This document shows positions 45,411 through 56,770 of a stretch of 64,000 nucleotides of DNA, piece by piece (within the stretch, counting starts at the first letter, position 1; the number at the start of each line of letters is the position of its first letter). Under the pieces are notes generated by a model. The model was not told where the DNA came from. It saw nothing but the letters and a program-made list of their open reading frames with translations, and made no database searches. A program made the translations under genes and the position numbers. The stretch spans positions 58,746,746 through 58,810,745 of the forward strand of contig OZ038479.1 of NCBI GenBank assembly GCA_964036315.1. Direction: 5' to 3'. This stretch comes from Acanthosepion esculentum (lineage: Eukaryota; Mollusca; Cephalopoda; Sepiida; Sepiidae).

Positions 45411-46765
45411 CCTGTGCAGGCTGAGGATGAGTCCTCTCAGAGTCATGTTAATTACATTGTAATAAAAGCAGCCAAGATCGGCAAAGGTGGAAGAGAAATC
45501 CAGACATTTGAGACAGGTACAGGGGCCAAGATTAATTGCAATAAGTCTGTTGGCTTGCAATTGTGTTCATGGAAAGTTTTACCTCCTTCGGTCCCTTCAG
45601 TTGAATGGACAAGTCGTGCAAGATACTCAGCATCTGGTTCAATACAAACTACCAGCTGGAGATGAATTGGTCAGAAGTTCTGGAGAAGATTTTAGCCATG
45701 GTTATATTTTTCCTTGGAGTGGGCCAAGGTGTGCATTAATTACATATACCCCCTCATCCTTTATCCACTCTCATGTGCCACACTCAATGATCTAGAGAAA
45801 GATTTGTTTCATCTCTTCTGGGGTGGCAAAGCTCCCATGGTGCATTGCAAGGTCTGCTGCCTACCTCTGTCCTAGGGCAATCTTGGAATGCTGGACATAG
45901 AGATACATTGAGATACTTTACGACTACTTTTCCTGGATTTAATGTGTACACAGAATGATGGGAATGGCACCTTCTGGAAGGAGGATGCTCAAAAAGCATT
46001 TCCATCTTTCAGGAGCATGTGCTCGGCTGAGGGGGAAGCATAGCTTTTGCTCCAAGGCAAGTACTCTTTCTATCACAAGTACTGTCAGGCACTGAAGTTT
46101 CTTTCTCAGATACAAGCTGGTCTTTCTGAGATCTAGTAGTTATTGAGACTGGCATTATATTGAGTGTGTGTGTGGGGGGGGGCATTTACGATGATCTGAT
46201 CAAGGTGTTAGCTCTTATGAAGGTAGTTTCAATCCATATGGCCTTGGACACCTGGGCTGAAATGCCTTATTAATGATGAGGTATCAATTACCTGGCTAGT
46301 GATTCAGAATGCACTCTGGTCAGCAAAAGAATTTTCACAGTGGGATTGGTTGCTTCACCAGAATGTGTCTAGTGTGGTGGAATGGAGGAGCCCATTGAGC
46401 ATTCTTTCACTGTCTGTTCATACACCCAATGTATGAGCTTATTGATGGCTACATAGTTTGCATGCTGTATGGACAATTCTTTGCCCACTTTGCCAGTTTT
46501 GTTTATGACAACTTGAGCTTGTTGGTGGACAGGAGAAAACAGCTTACTAGCTGTGATGAGAATGATGATATGGATGACAAGTTTGAAAAGTTCACAGGGC
46601 ATTGTCTCTCTTCACATCACTTAGTTGCATTCTTCAAGCACCAGCTGATGGTCAAGGTCAGAGTTGAGAGGGATGAGGCTTTCTTCCAAGGACTTTGCTG
46701 AAAAGTGGATAACTGTAGTATGACTGGTTTTTGGAAGATTTTTTTTTTTGGTCATATATATATTT
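45411..46765 (+). mobile_element. LINE fragment, Tx1/L1-like ORF2 3' part
   Basis: Plus-strand relic of a reverse-transcriptase ORF. GAKINCNKSVGLQLCSWK is near 45530. DLEKDLFHLFWGGKAPMVH followed by KVCCLPLS, stop, GNLGMLDI lies at 45790-45900; this matches the conserved post-RT block of Tx1/L1-type vertebrate and invertebrate LINEs. FFKHQLMVKVRVERD and KWITVV are near 46635-46720. Stops and frameshifts are frequent. Truncated at the 5' end and inactive. Confidence 0.75.
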
Positions 46766-46879
46766 AAAATATTCCTTTTTACAGGATTTATTTTTGAAAT
46801 GGAATAAGATCATTTTAAATTTCAGAATTTTGCTACTGCACATCAAAATAACTGGAAGATCCAAAAATGTCAGTCAGTT

Positions 46880-47150
46880 CTGTGCCATGTTTGATACACG
46901 CTTAGGCGATCATGTATCTTTCGATGACGAAGCAGATTATTTTCCTGCAGTAGGTTGCCATTTCTTTCTGCAGTAGACCGATTGCCATCCAAAGCTGTAG
47001 AACCTGGTATGTCCTGCTATTTACACATAGCTGGGGAGAGAAGAAGAGGATTCATACCTTTCCCAAGAGTATTAGCATGTAAGTGAATGTAACGGATTCA
47101 ACTGGAATTTGAACTCAATCCGAGCTACTATCCATTACTCCCCCATGCCT
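46880..47150 (-). mobile_element. SINE copy 3
   Basis: Same family and orientation as 21265-21560 (GATACACGCTTAGGCGATCA, CAGTAGGTTGCCATTTCTTT, GGATTCATACCTTTCCCAAG). The minus strand begins with a tRNA-like head GGAGTAATGGATAGTAGCTC and GAGTTCAAATTCCAG. Confidence 0.7.
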
Positions 47151-47990
47151 CCTAAAAATCTACAAGAGTGGAAAAGAGAGGTAACAAAGCGTAAACAAAA
47201 TAGTGGAGAAGAATATGTCAGTAGTTACACAAACAATTTTGCCAAGGAACAAGCAATAGGCCCAGCATGTATGTGCAAGAAAGTTTGCTTTGACAAAATT
47301 AGTTGATTGGAAAAAGTTTCAGCAATATTTGAATCTTTTTGGAATATGTGCAGTTTTGAAGAGCAGAATAGCTACATACAGAGATTTGTTACCAGACATT
47401 CGGTCAAGCAAACTTATAAAAAAAAAAGGAACTGAATAGAAGAAATGCAATGCAATGTCTTAATGAGTGATGCATCCATTTTGTAAGAAATATAAAGGAT
47501 CATTACATTAACATTATTTATATAAAAAACATTATGTAAGAGCAGTAACAACATCAGATTCACAATGTTTCTCAATTTGACTTTAGATTTTGAAGTTTTG
47601 AAACATCGTTAAAAGAAAATCAAAATCTGCTAAATTTGTCAACTCTAGAAAATTAATATTTGATCATCAGTACATAGAAGGCTATGTAATTTCTACTTCA
47701 TATGATACAAACTCACAGAGTAGTCATCCTGTCAGATTACAAGAAGGGGAAAAATCTTACAGCTCCAATTTGTTCAACTTAGGAAACTTAGCACTGCAGC
47801 CAAAGTATTCTAAAAGGCTGCCAGTAACAAGGGAGAAAATGAAAGATCTAAGAGATTTAACAGAATTGATGCCAATAAATGCAGCTAGTTATTATAGAAA
47901 TTTGATTGCAAAACAAGAAATAAACCAAAGCAATGAACAAAATAACAATTTTGATGAACATGATGAAATAATGGACTACACCATGTAAAT
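47150..47990 (+). pseudogene. Relic of a transposon-type gene of unplaced family
   Basis: The beginning reads PPKNLQEWKREVTKRKQNSG and then, in the same frame, PACMCKKVCFDKIS. After a stop it continues KVSAIFESFWNMCSFEEQNS. The 3' end at 47800-47925 reads KRLPVTREKMKDLRDLTELM and SYYRNL. I recall this combination (WKRN..., a Cys-rich segment, and a C-terminal LP-x-KEKxxDLxxL...YxNL) from multi-copy, probably mobile, genes in arthropods and cnidarians. I cannot name the family with certainty. Broken throughout. Confidence 0.4.
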
Positions 47991-48235
47991 ACCTAACAAC
48001 AAATTGAATATAGCATCAAAATTTATATTATTTTTATTTATTTGTCATGTAACTAAATACATAATTGTCAACAATGTTTCCATAAAGCTTGATATTTCTT
48101 GTAATAAATTCTTATTAAATATTATTATTGTTATTATTTTAGTTATGTGTAAGGTAGTCCTACATTTACAATTCTTTATGGCTAACCATGAAAAGAAATG
48201 TTGATCAAAACTGCCTAAAACCTTTAAGTGCATAT
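47991..48235. other. AT-rich spacer between transposon relics
   Basis: Nothing recognised. Confidence 0.4.
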
Positions 48236-48239
48236 TGAC

Positions 48240-49800
48240 ATAAAATATGCTCCTCCTCTGCTGAACGCTTCATATACACCGATACAAAAGTTGATTTATC
48301 ATCAATAAATGTGACAAAGTATTCAGCTCTCTCGGGCGATTTTCCTTAATCTTTCTATATATGTCGCTGTGTAGAATTCCTAGCAATTTGGCTGAACTGC
48401 TTGCACCAGTTTTTGGAAGTGAAAAATGGTGATTCTTTCCATCCATGCATGGTTCACAAAAGCTCATATCCTTAGTGTCATCAAAATCAAAGCCAGTTAC
48501 TAGCTGATCTCTTGTCAGTTTCTGCAATTCTTTGCTTCAAGATGAGCAAAATGGTGATGACTAATTTCTTCTTTACTATCATTATTTGAACATTTTGCTG
48601 CTGCATAGGCCGCTTCTCATTCTTCAGCATAGTCCAAATAGTACAAGTTTCTATTTTTGGTAGTTGTAGCAGTTTGTTTCTATTTTTCATCCAGAGCCTG
48701 ACAGTTTGTTTCAGTGAATATGAATGTCTTTCCAGACTTTATAGCTTTAGATACACTCAGTAAGTTGTATGATAGTTTGGCAAAATACAGAGTCTCATAC
48801 AAGCTGCATTTTTGCTGCTTCCCATCTGAAACTTTCACCTTCAGTTCAATCGTCCCTATTTCCAATGCTTCAACTGAATAACCATCACCAATTCATTCAT
48901 CTTTCTAGTTTAGAAACTTTTTCACATCGTAACACATTGCTCCAGGGTCCACAATCCCATTACCCTTTTCCTTATGCGTATTGCATTATTTGCAAATAAA
49001 CCAAACAGAATACTCATTTTCTGAGTTACTGGCGTTTCTTTCCAATTTCATTGTGGTATAGGTTTTCCTTCTGGAGAAATTCCCTTTCCAATTCATATCC
49101 TTTGTATCTTGATCACGTTGACAGTTATGTTTCACATTGTCATTTTTTTCCACGGTGGTAATACTTTGATCCACTTTTGTTATGTTTCGATGCCATATCT
49201 TGGGATTCAGCACTACCACTTTCTTTTTCTCTAAACTTTGACTACTCACACAACAGTTGTTCAGTCCCCAATGCCCACTTAGGCACATCCTGACTAGCTT
49301 CAAGCACTTTCACATACATAAGAATCTAATAGGCTATCTAAAAGATGTACAACTTGATCCTCCTCATCAATGGAATCACCAATAACTGACAAACCTTCAA
49401 ATATTTCTGTCATCATTTTAATATATCTGTTAACAGAATCACCTTCTTTCACTTTAAGCGAATATAGTCTCCTCCTCAACACTAACTTGTTTGCCCACAT
49501 TTTCTTTTGAAATTGTTCTCCCAATTTTTTCAAAGCCACGGAAAGGTCATCAGAGACCCCAATTAAACACAAAAGTGACAGTTCGACTAACTGCACAATC
49601 ATCACCAAGGCACGATCATTCTGCAACAGGTATTTTAAGTACAAGTTCACATCTGTTTGGGGTTCAGGAATAATCTCTATATCATTAACTATGTTCCATA
49701 AACCATCTGATCAATGCCATTTTGCATTGCACTTTCCAAGTGGTGTAATTGGCCCCCTTCAATGACACTAGATTAATAAGCTTTGTTTCTATTGCCATAT
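48240..49800 (-). mobile_element. Ty1/copia retrotransposon relic (gag to integrase start)
   Basis: Minus strand, in the expected order. The gag start has ATG at 49798-49796 and the string KGANYTTWKVQ. The UBN2-type gag region (49300-49650) contains KMWANKLVLRRRLYSLKVKE and DQVVHLLDSLLDSY. The protease motif is DPGAMCYDVKKF near 48930 (DSGA expected). The gag-pre-integrase region is ETLYFAKLSYNLLSVSKAIK at 48680-48865. The integrase N-terminus is FCEPCMDGKNHHFSLPK and LLGILHSDIY near 48400. Frames are broken; the reverse transcriptase and right half are absent. Confidence 0.8.
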
Positions 49801-50150
49801 TCAATCTTATTACAATTTGGTAAAATTCTCCTTGCAACAAATTCAAGATGGCCAGGAGGGCCTTAATGTTCAGTGCATTCTGGGCCCATGACCTCTGTTA
49901 GAAGTTTATGTATCAAGTTAGATAGCAAACAGACATACCTTATTTTGTGTGAATGCACATATTCAATGTCATAATCCAGACAGGAAGATAAACTCAAGAA
50001 GGAAACAGGCACATGTTGTACCGTGTTAACACATGCAGTGAATTATTTTATTTATTAGGGACAACACAACAGTGCACACTCATAACGACAATAAAAACAA
50101 AGACACTAGGGGTACATAACTCTGACCCCTTTATCTGACAGTAAGTGTTC
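49801..50150 (-). other. Possible copia leader and LTR remnant
   Basis: Continues upstream of the copia gag on the minus strand and has TAATAAATAAAATA and a GTGTTGTCCC stretch at 50040-50070. No paired LTR was found, so its limits are not defined. Confidence 0.3.
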
Positions 50151-51350
50151 ATCTGAGTGGAATTTTCAACAATTTTTTGGAAACGTCAGTTTCTAGAGTC
50201 TAGATTTGATCTTCTGTATTTATTTACCTTTTACACAAATGTTTTAAAAAAGTGCGATGAGATTTGTAAACTTGTGACCTTGATTACTGCACAATGGATA
50301 CCATGCATAAGAAAAATGTTGTTATCACTATAGTATATTTTAACCAAAAGGTAAATGCTATTTTTAATTCAGTTAATTAATCATTATATCTAATAATTTA
50401 CTTTGAAAAAAATCATTATATTGATTTTTAAAAGATTTAAAAATTGGTTTTCATTTTTATGTCTTGTGCTAAGCTTTGATAAATGATGACCGTGCCAGTG
50501 TTTTAAAAATATCTAAGTATGTAAATTTTATTTTTCCTATTAAACTTTTAAATGCAGAAAAACAAGAAAAAACACAAATGACAGTGTTTAAAAAATGCAC
50601 CAAAAGTCAGGTCATTATCTGAATTCAATGGCATTTTTAGTATTGATTCAATAATATATGAATATTATGTTGAATGGAACAGATATTTTAATAAGTATCG
50701 TGGAACTATTTTAGAAGGTCAGTTTCATTCCCTCATTTAACTTGCTCTTAATTTCCTTTTTAGACTCCTTAAATTATTCATTCTACTAACTTTTATAAAA
50801 TCCTTTAGAATAAAAATAATATTCTATAACTATTGGTTAATTAAGCATAAATGGAGTGTAGTAGTTTTGATCCTCCATACTTATTTAACTTTTTATGCAA
50901 ACATTTTAAAAGTTGGTGATGACATTTGTGGATCTGTGACCTTGACGACTATTCAATGTCCACCATACATAATAGAAATATTAAGTTATTATTATTATCG
51001 CGATTAACCAAAACATTAATGCACTTGTTAATTCTCTTAATTAATCAATATAGTTTGCTTTGAAACAAATCCCTAGGACTAATATTGAATTTTAAAGAGA
51101 TTTTAAAATTTGTTTTCATGTTTTGTCTAGTGTTGAAGTTAAATGATGAGTAACTGTGCTAATGTTTTTTAATTTAAAAAAAATATATATATCTAAAAAC
51201 TGGAAAAGTAAAAACTTTCATCTTTTAAATTAAATATGTCAATTTATTTTTCAAATTTTTTTTTACGGATTCCATTTCCTTTGAAATAAAGATAAAATTT
51301 GTTTTCAAAGTAAACCTTAAAATTGGTTTTTCTAGCTTTATTTTTCAGGT
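50151..51350 (+). promoter_or_regulatory. Upstream region of first exon D, with tandem copies
   Basis: No gene. Two diverged head-to-tail copies of a ~700-bp segment: GTGACCTTGATTACTGCACA at 50276 and GTGACCTTGACGACTATTCA at 50937, then TTAATTAATCA at 50383 and 51044. Block S (50590-50830) lies between. It resembles 13850-13960, 15610-15840 and 34560-34860, so it is distal promoter sequence of the ZNF-4 unit. Confidence 0.45.
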
Positions 51351-52734
51351 AAATGTTGGTTTTATTTCCCGAGCACTAAATATCCCTTAAAATTTTCAAA
51401 AATCGTCATAATTCCGTGCAAATGTACATGCTGAACTTGAATTAACAATTAAATTATGAAGAAACCTTAACGTTTTGGAGTTATCAACAAGAAAAAATCG
51501 GACTTCTTGTTGGTCATTCGTCCCCCATTACTGCCATCATGAATTCTCATTCGCTGCGGGATACTTGCGCTGACCTTTGGCCTATTTACTTCTTTTACAG
51601 ACTTTCCTTGCAGAAAATCACTACGCACTACCATAAAGAAATGTAAATTTTTTTTTTTTTTGGTAAGTATAGTTTTATTTATAACAAAAACAAATTAAAT
51701 AATACAATAGAACCTTTTACCGTTTTGAATAGCAATGACAAAAGAACAAATTAAATAATAAAAATAAAGCATTTTTTATATTGTAAAATTGAAAATTAAA
51801 AAAAAGTAATGCACAAACTTGGCAAAGTAGAAGGGTTGATTGTATTATTTCATTTGTTTTTAATTTGTCTCCTTTTCTACACAGAAAACCCCACCCCTAA
51901 CCTTAATACGTAACCCTAAAGTTAATCTTTAGGGTTGGGTGTTAAGGTTAGGGATGGGGTTTTCTTTCTGTGTAGAAAAGGGGACAAAAATTAATGCACA
52001 AACTTGGTAAATTGGAAGGGTTGATTGTATTATTTAATTTTTTTAAATTTGTCCCCTTTTCTACACTGAAAACCCCAACTCTAAACTTAACACCTAACCC
52101 TAAAGTTATTCTTTTTTAATTTGTCCCCTTTTCTACACAGAAAGAAAACCTCATCCCTAACCTTAACACCTAACTCTAAAGTTAATCTTTAGGGTTAGGT
52201 GTTAAGGTTAGGGGTGGGGTTTTCTATGTAGAAAAGGGGACAAATTAAAAAATAAAAAACATTAAATAATTTACCAAGTTTGTGCATTAATTTTCAATTT
52301 TAAATTATGAAAAATGCTTTATTTTTATTATTTAATTTGTTCTTTTAATTTATCATTGCTATTCGAAACGGAAAAAAGGTTCTATTGTATTATTTAATTT
52401 GTTTTTGTTATAAATAAAACTACACTTAAAAAAAAAACTTACATTTCTTTACGGTAGTGCGTAGTGATTTTCTGCAAGGAAAATCTGTAAAAGAAGTAAA
52501 TAGGCCAAAGGTCAGCGCAAGTATCCCGCAGCGAATGAGAATTCATGATCGCAGTAATGGGGGACGAATGACCAACAAGAAGTTCGATTTTTTCTTGTTG
52601 ATAATTCCAAAACAGTAAGGTTTCTTCTTAATTTAATTGTTAATTAAAGTTCAGCATGTACATTTGCACGGAATTATGACGATTTTTGAAAATTTTAAGG
52701 GATATTTAGTGCTCGGGAAATAAAACCAACATTT
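51351..52734. mobile_element. 1.38-kb foldback element with very long inverted arms
   Basis: The left arm begins AAATGTTGGTTTTATTTCCC and the right arm ends with its inverse. The arms stay alignable for about 430 bases (51351-51790 against 52310-52734). In the centre there are nested hairpins with CCCTAACCTTAACACCTAAC-type sequence and inverse TTAGGG-type sequence (51871-51985, 52120-52245). No transposase frame exists, so it is non-autonomous. The paralogous promoter near 34900-34950 has no such insert. A diverged single arm lies at 61400-61720. Confidence 0.85.
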
Positions 52735-52939
52735 ATCATTTTTTTCAATTTCATTCAAGAAGTTCGTGATAGTAACTAAAAAAATTGAAAACAATGTCTT
52801 CCGTTTCGATTTCCTAAGATGGTAATAATTTATTTTTATTTTCCCCCATCTTAGAATTTAATGCGAATATTAGTGATAATTACAAATTAGGTTTCAATAA
52901 AATTTGTATTTCATATGAATTCTGCTTTGTTTTATATAG

Positions 52940-53424
52940 TGAGGGGCCTTAACGCCGGCAGTGTCGGTTGATGGGAAGAAACGTTATTTTTTTTTATATT
53001 TAAATTTGGGGCCTTTTTGGTGTCCTGTTATTTTTAACGAATATTTAAAAGGTTTTCGCGTTATATTCCTCAATTATTTTTAAGGTAAAAAAACTAATAA
53101 ATAAATCTTGCAAACAAAATCTAAGAATTTAAAATACAGGGAACCAAATCTTTTCTGACACCGCTTCCTTAATAGCTTTCTTTTTTTTTTTCTTTTTTTT
53201 TTTATTTAGGTTATCAATCAATTTTTTCCTCAAAAGCAATTTTACTTTTACTGTGTTTTTCGATTTCTTAATTCCTTTTCTCTTTCATTCGTTTCATCTT
53301 AAACATTGGACTGAATGAAAAAATACAAAAACTGGGCAGGTTGACAGGAAATCCTAACAAAATCATTTGCAGACAAAGAAATTATCCCGTTTTGTTTTTA
53401 CTTTTTCAAGCCTGAAAGTGAAAG
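52940..53424 (+). promoter_or_regulatory. First-exon/promoter block D (ZNF-4)
   Basis: Starts GTGAGGGGCCTTAACGCCGG and CAGTGTCGGTTGATGGGAAG, preceded by a TATATAG. It ends GAAAGTGAAAG|GTAAGTGG, donor GT at 53425-53426. Homologous to blocks A-C. The acceptor of ZNF-4 lies 4.7 kb on. In this copy alone a frame in phase with the uORF is open across the last 85 bases of the block, but paralogues have stops there. Confidence 0.55.
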
Positions 53425-55269
53425 GTAAGTGGTAGAATACAGACAATTTTCTTTCGAATTTAATTTATGTACCTCCAATAATTCGCTGAAAAAAGAGCAT
53501 AGTAAAGAAAAAGACCCCAAACTTGATTTAAAAAAAAAAAACCCTTAGGAAAGATTGTTACTAAGTAAAACTATATTTACTAAAAGCTTCTGACGATCCC
53601 GAAGATTTTAAAAAGAATTTTGAATTGTTTTAGTATGTGTAACATATCGAATTTTATAGGTGTGGTCGCCTATACACACGACACTATCAGAAAATAAGAG
53701 CGACAACCATAGTAAATTTAAAGCATACACATTCTCTAAAATTCAATAAAACATGAAGAGTACTTCCTTAAATTTCTAAGATTAACGAGTACTTAAAAGG
53801 TGTTCGTGTTATATTCCTCAATTATATTTTTAAGAACACAATTGCATTTAGGTATGTTTATTACTTCGCTAAAAATGAGTATATCCTGATAAAAAAATGT
53901 CCCAAACTTGATTAAACAATTTTTTATCGTCTATATGTTGATGTTATTATTAACAGGAAAGACCAAAGTATTTTTTGAATATTTAAAAAGAATTTTTTAA
54001 TCCTTTCTAGCACGTCCAAAATTTTAGTTAAAAATCTTTTTCTTTTTTTTTTTGAGTTAGCAAAATTTACATAAAATCGATCATGTCAGCCATTTTTGAC
54101 AACTTTGTAACCAAAACTGAAATTCTCTATTTAAAAATCTTGTAAAATTCAATTATACGTTTTTCAAAAGTTATTTTAGGAAAATTAGAAAATTTAAAGT
54201 ATATTTAATGTAAATGGAAACAAACATTACTTAATTTTTTAGCAGAAAAAATTTAGTTGTCTAACCATGAAGATTCGTTTTGGAGGTGTGAATTGATATT
54301 TACATCAAAGTATCGACAACTAACGTCAGGGAAATTTATCGGACGCAAGGGCAGGAGTGACTATTTTTTAATCTTAAGTGAACCAGCTTATTTAACTATA
54401 AAGTAATTTTAAAAAATTAATACTTTCAAAAGTTTAATATTTTATTGATTACTTTTAGGTACTTTTTTTTTAACAAAGATATGTCCAAAGCCTGCATTGT
54501 TTCCATCCCTAAAAATTGAATCTAAAAAAGAAAAAAATAATAATTGCAGTATGTCTCTCAATGAAAAAGAAAAAAATTGATTATATTTAAAAAATGAAAA
54601 GAAAATATTTAGTGAAAAATAAAAAAATTAAATTAAAAATTTTGAAAATGCAACAAGAGAATTTGATACCTGCTAGCCAGAATGAAATCAACACACTTTA
54701 TGAGGCCGGATCCTTGCTATCAGGAGAAACAACACTTAAAACACAAGACATTATTTATGAATTGTGCTTCTGTAGTTTTCCCAGATACGTTTTTAATACA
54801 TTTTTTGGCTAATAAAAAATTGTTTTAAAAATAAAAACACTTTGTAGATTGTAATAAGCTTTCAAATTTAAAATCTGAAAAAATAGATCTTTTAATAAGA
54901 GCATTTCCTGAGATACGCATATTCAAACATAATTTTAAAATATTTAACAGCTTTATCACATTTTGTATTTAAAATTGAAAAAAAAGAAAACAATTCTTGT
55001 AAAAATTCATTTTTTCATCAAAAAAATATTTTGGCTTCAGACAATAATGTCCTTAATATGTATCATTCATAAAAGCTATTAAAAGCTTTTTTAATTAAAT
55101 AATGTCTTAGTTTTATTGAGTTTTGTATTTTACATTTCAGAGCTAAAGTTTGGGTAGAAACGCTCCTTGATTTACAAAAAAAGAAAAAAAAAATTGATGA
55201 TTTATATTCTTCAAAGTCTTTGCATTTAATTAAAAAAATACAAAAATACACAGTCGAGTCTTCAAGTTT

Positions 55270-55700
55270 TCATAAAATTAAATAAGAAGAGTGGTTAACA
55301 TGAAAAAAAAAAAATTTTTACCATGACTTTCATTCCTAAAATAATTTTATTCACTTTTCAATAAGTTCTGAAAGTTTCATTAAAACCCGACAATTATTTG
55401 ATTTTTGCAAGAATTTCCAAATTAATGTTTTTCAACAGAAAAAAAACACTAAAAAAACTAATGCTAAATATTATACGACCACTGACATAAAAAAAAGAGA
55501 TGTTTAACCAAAATTCCAAATGTGCTAGAAAGGAATAAAACATTTTAAAAAACAGTTAAAAAATACTTTGTCTTTCCTCTTATTAATAGCATAAACTTTT
55601 TCATGATAAAACTTTGTTTCTATTAATTTGGGGGCCTTTTTTCATCATGCTATGCTTTTTTTTTCTCAGACAATTATTGAACATACCTACATAACAACCT
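55270..55700. repeat. Inverted copy of ZNF intron segment
   Basis: The minus strand matches the first 350 bases of the window and 53870-54250, giving the ZNF-4 intron two facing copies separated by about 1 kb. This parallels the inverted repeat at 17441-18760 in ZNF-2. Confidence 0.6.
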
Positions 55701-56566
55701 ATCAGTCATGAATGTGTTAAAAACCTGCCAACATAAATAAGGTACCATCGAGTTGAAAAAACTTTAAAAAAATAGATTAATTATACTTTAAATCAGCAAA
55801 TATTCCTCAAATATAGTTTCACAAAAGTATATTTTATTTTTTGAAATATTTTTAATAAAGTGAAGTACATTGCAATGAAAGACTACTAAAAAGTGGTGCT
55901 TTATGAAAAAACACAACACCTTCCAGTCAATTTAAATTAGTTTTTAAAAACACCCAAGTATTTTACTGATTGAAAATATTAAATTTAATCTATTAAAAAC
56001 TTTTAATTACCTTTTAAGAAAAAAATTTTTCAATGATTAATGAATGTTTACAAGATTTGTTTTCATTTTTTTATTTAGTATAATTCATGAAGTTTTTAAT
56101 TCTTTTAAAATTCAGTTTAAACGGTGTAATTGAATATTATTAAGTAAAACTATATTTACTAATCATAAATTGAAAAGCTTATGACAATCTGAGGTATCAC
56201 AGTATTTTAAAAAGAATTTTAAATTGTTTTTGTATGTGTATAAACATCCTGATTTTTGTTGTTCATACACAACACTATCAGAAAATAAGTGTGAAAACTA
56301 TAGTAAATTTAAAGCCAAAGTATCAAAATAAAATAAAGTATTAGTTTACAGAGAATATTTTCTTAAATTTCTAAGATTACTGAGTACTTAAAAGTGATAT
56401 ATAAAAGGTGCTCACATTATATTCAATTATTTTCTTTTTACAGCTAAATAGAACAACTTCAGATAAACATCCATCTGTCATACAAGCTCCTAAACATATC
56501 AACAGCTTAAATAGACAGTTACTGTATTTCTGTGACATTTTAAACATAATGTTTGTCTCTATTGTA

Positions 56567-56770
56567 ACCTGGGATGGGTTACTGAAGGGGGAATAACCAA
56601 AATGGAGGGTGGAAGTGAAATGGTAATCTTTATAACATCAACAGAATACAATACTCGTCAGTGGCATGAAGTAAGTAAACTACTACTAGTGGTGGACTAC
56701 TTAGCATATTACCCCCATGTACATTAGTGTCCAACATATTTATGATGATTGGGACATAGTTATGGTATAT
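56567..56770. repeat. Dispersed ~210-bp repeat, copy 2
   Basis: Starts TAACCTGGGATGGGTTACTG, with GTGGTGGACTACTTAGCATA inside and ATAGTTATGGTATATA at the end. Paralogous introns run through without it (compare 1117-1145 and 57550-57600). Confidence 0.65.

Noticed and set aside
51890..52230. True interstitial telomere repeat
   Set aside because: TTAGGG words occur but are interrupted and arranged in hairpins, not as a regular six-base tandem.
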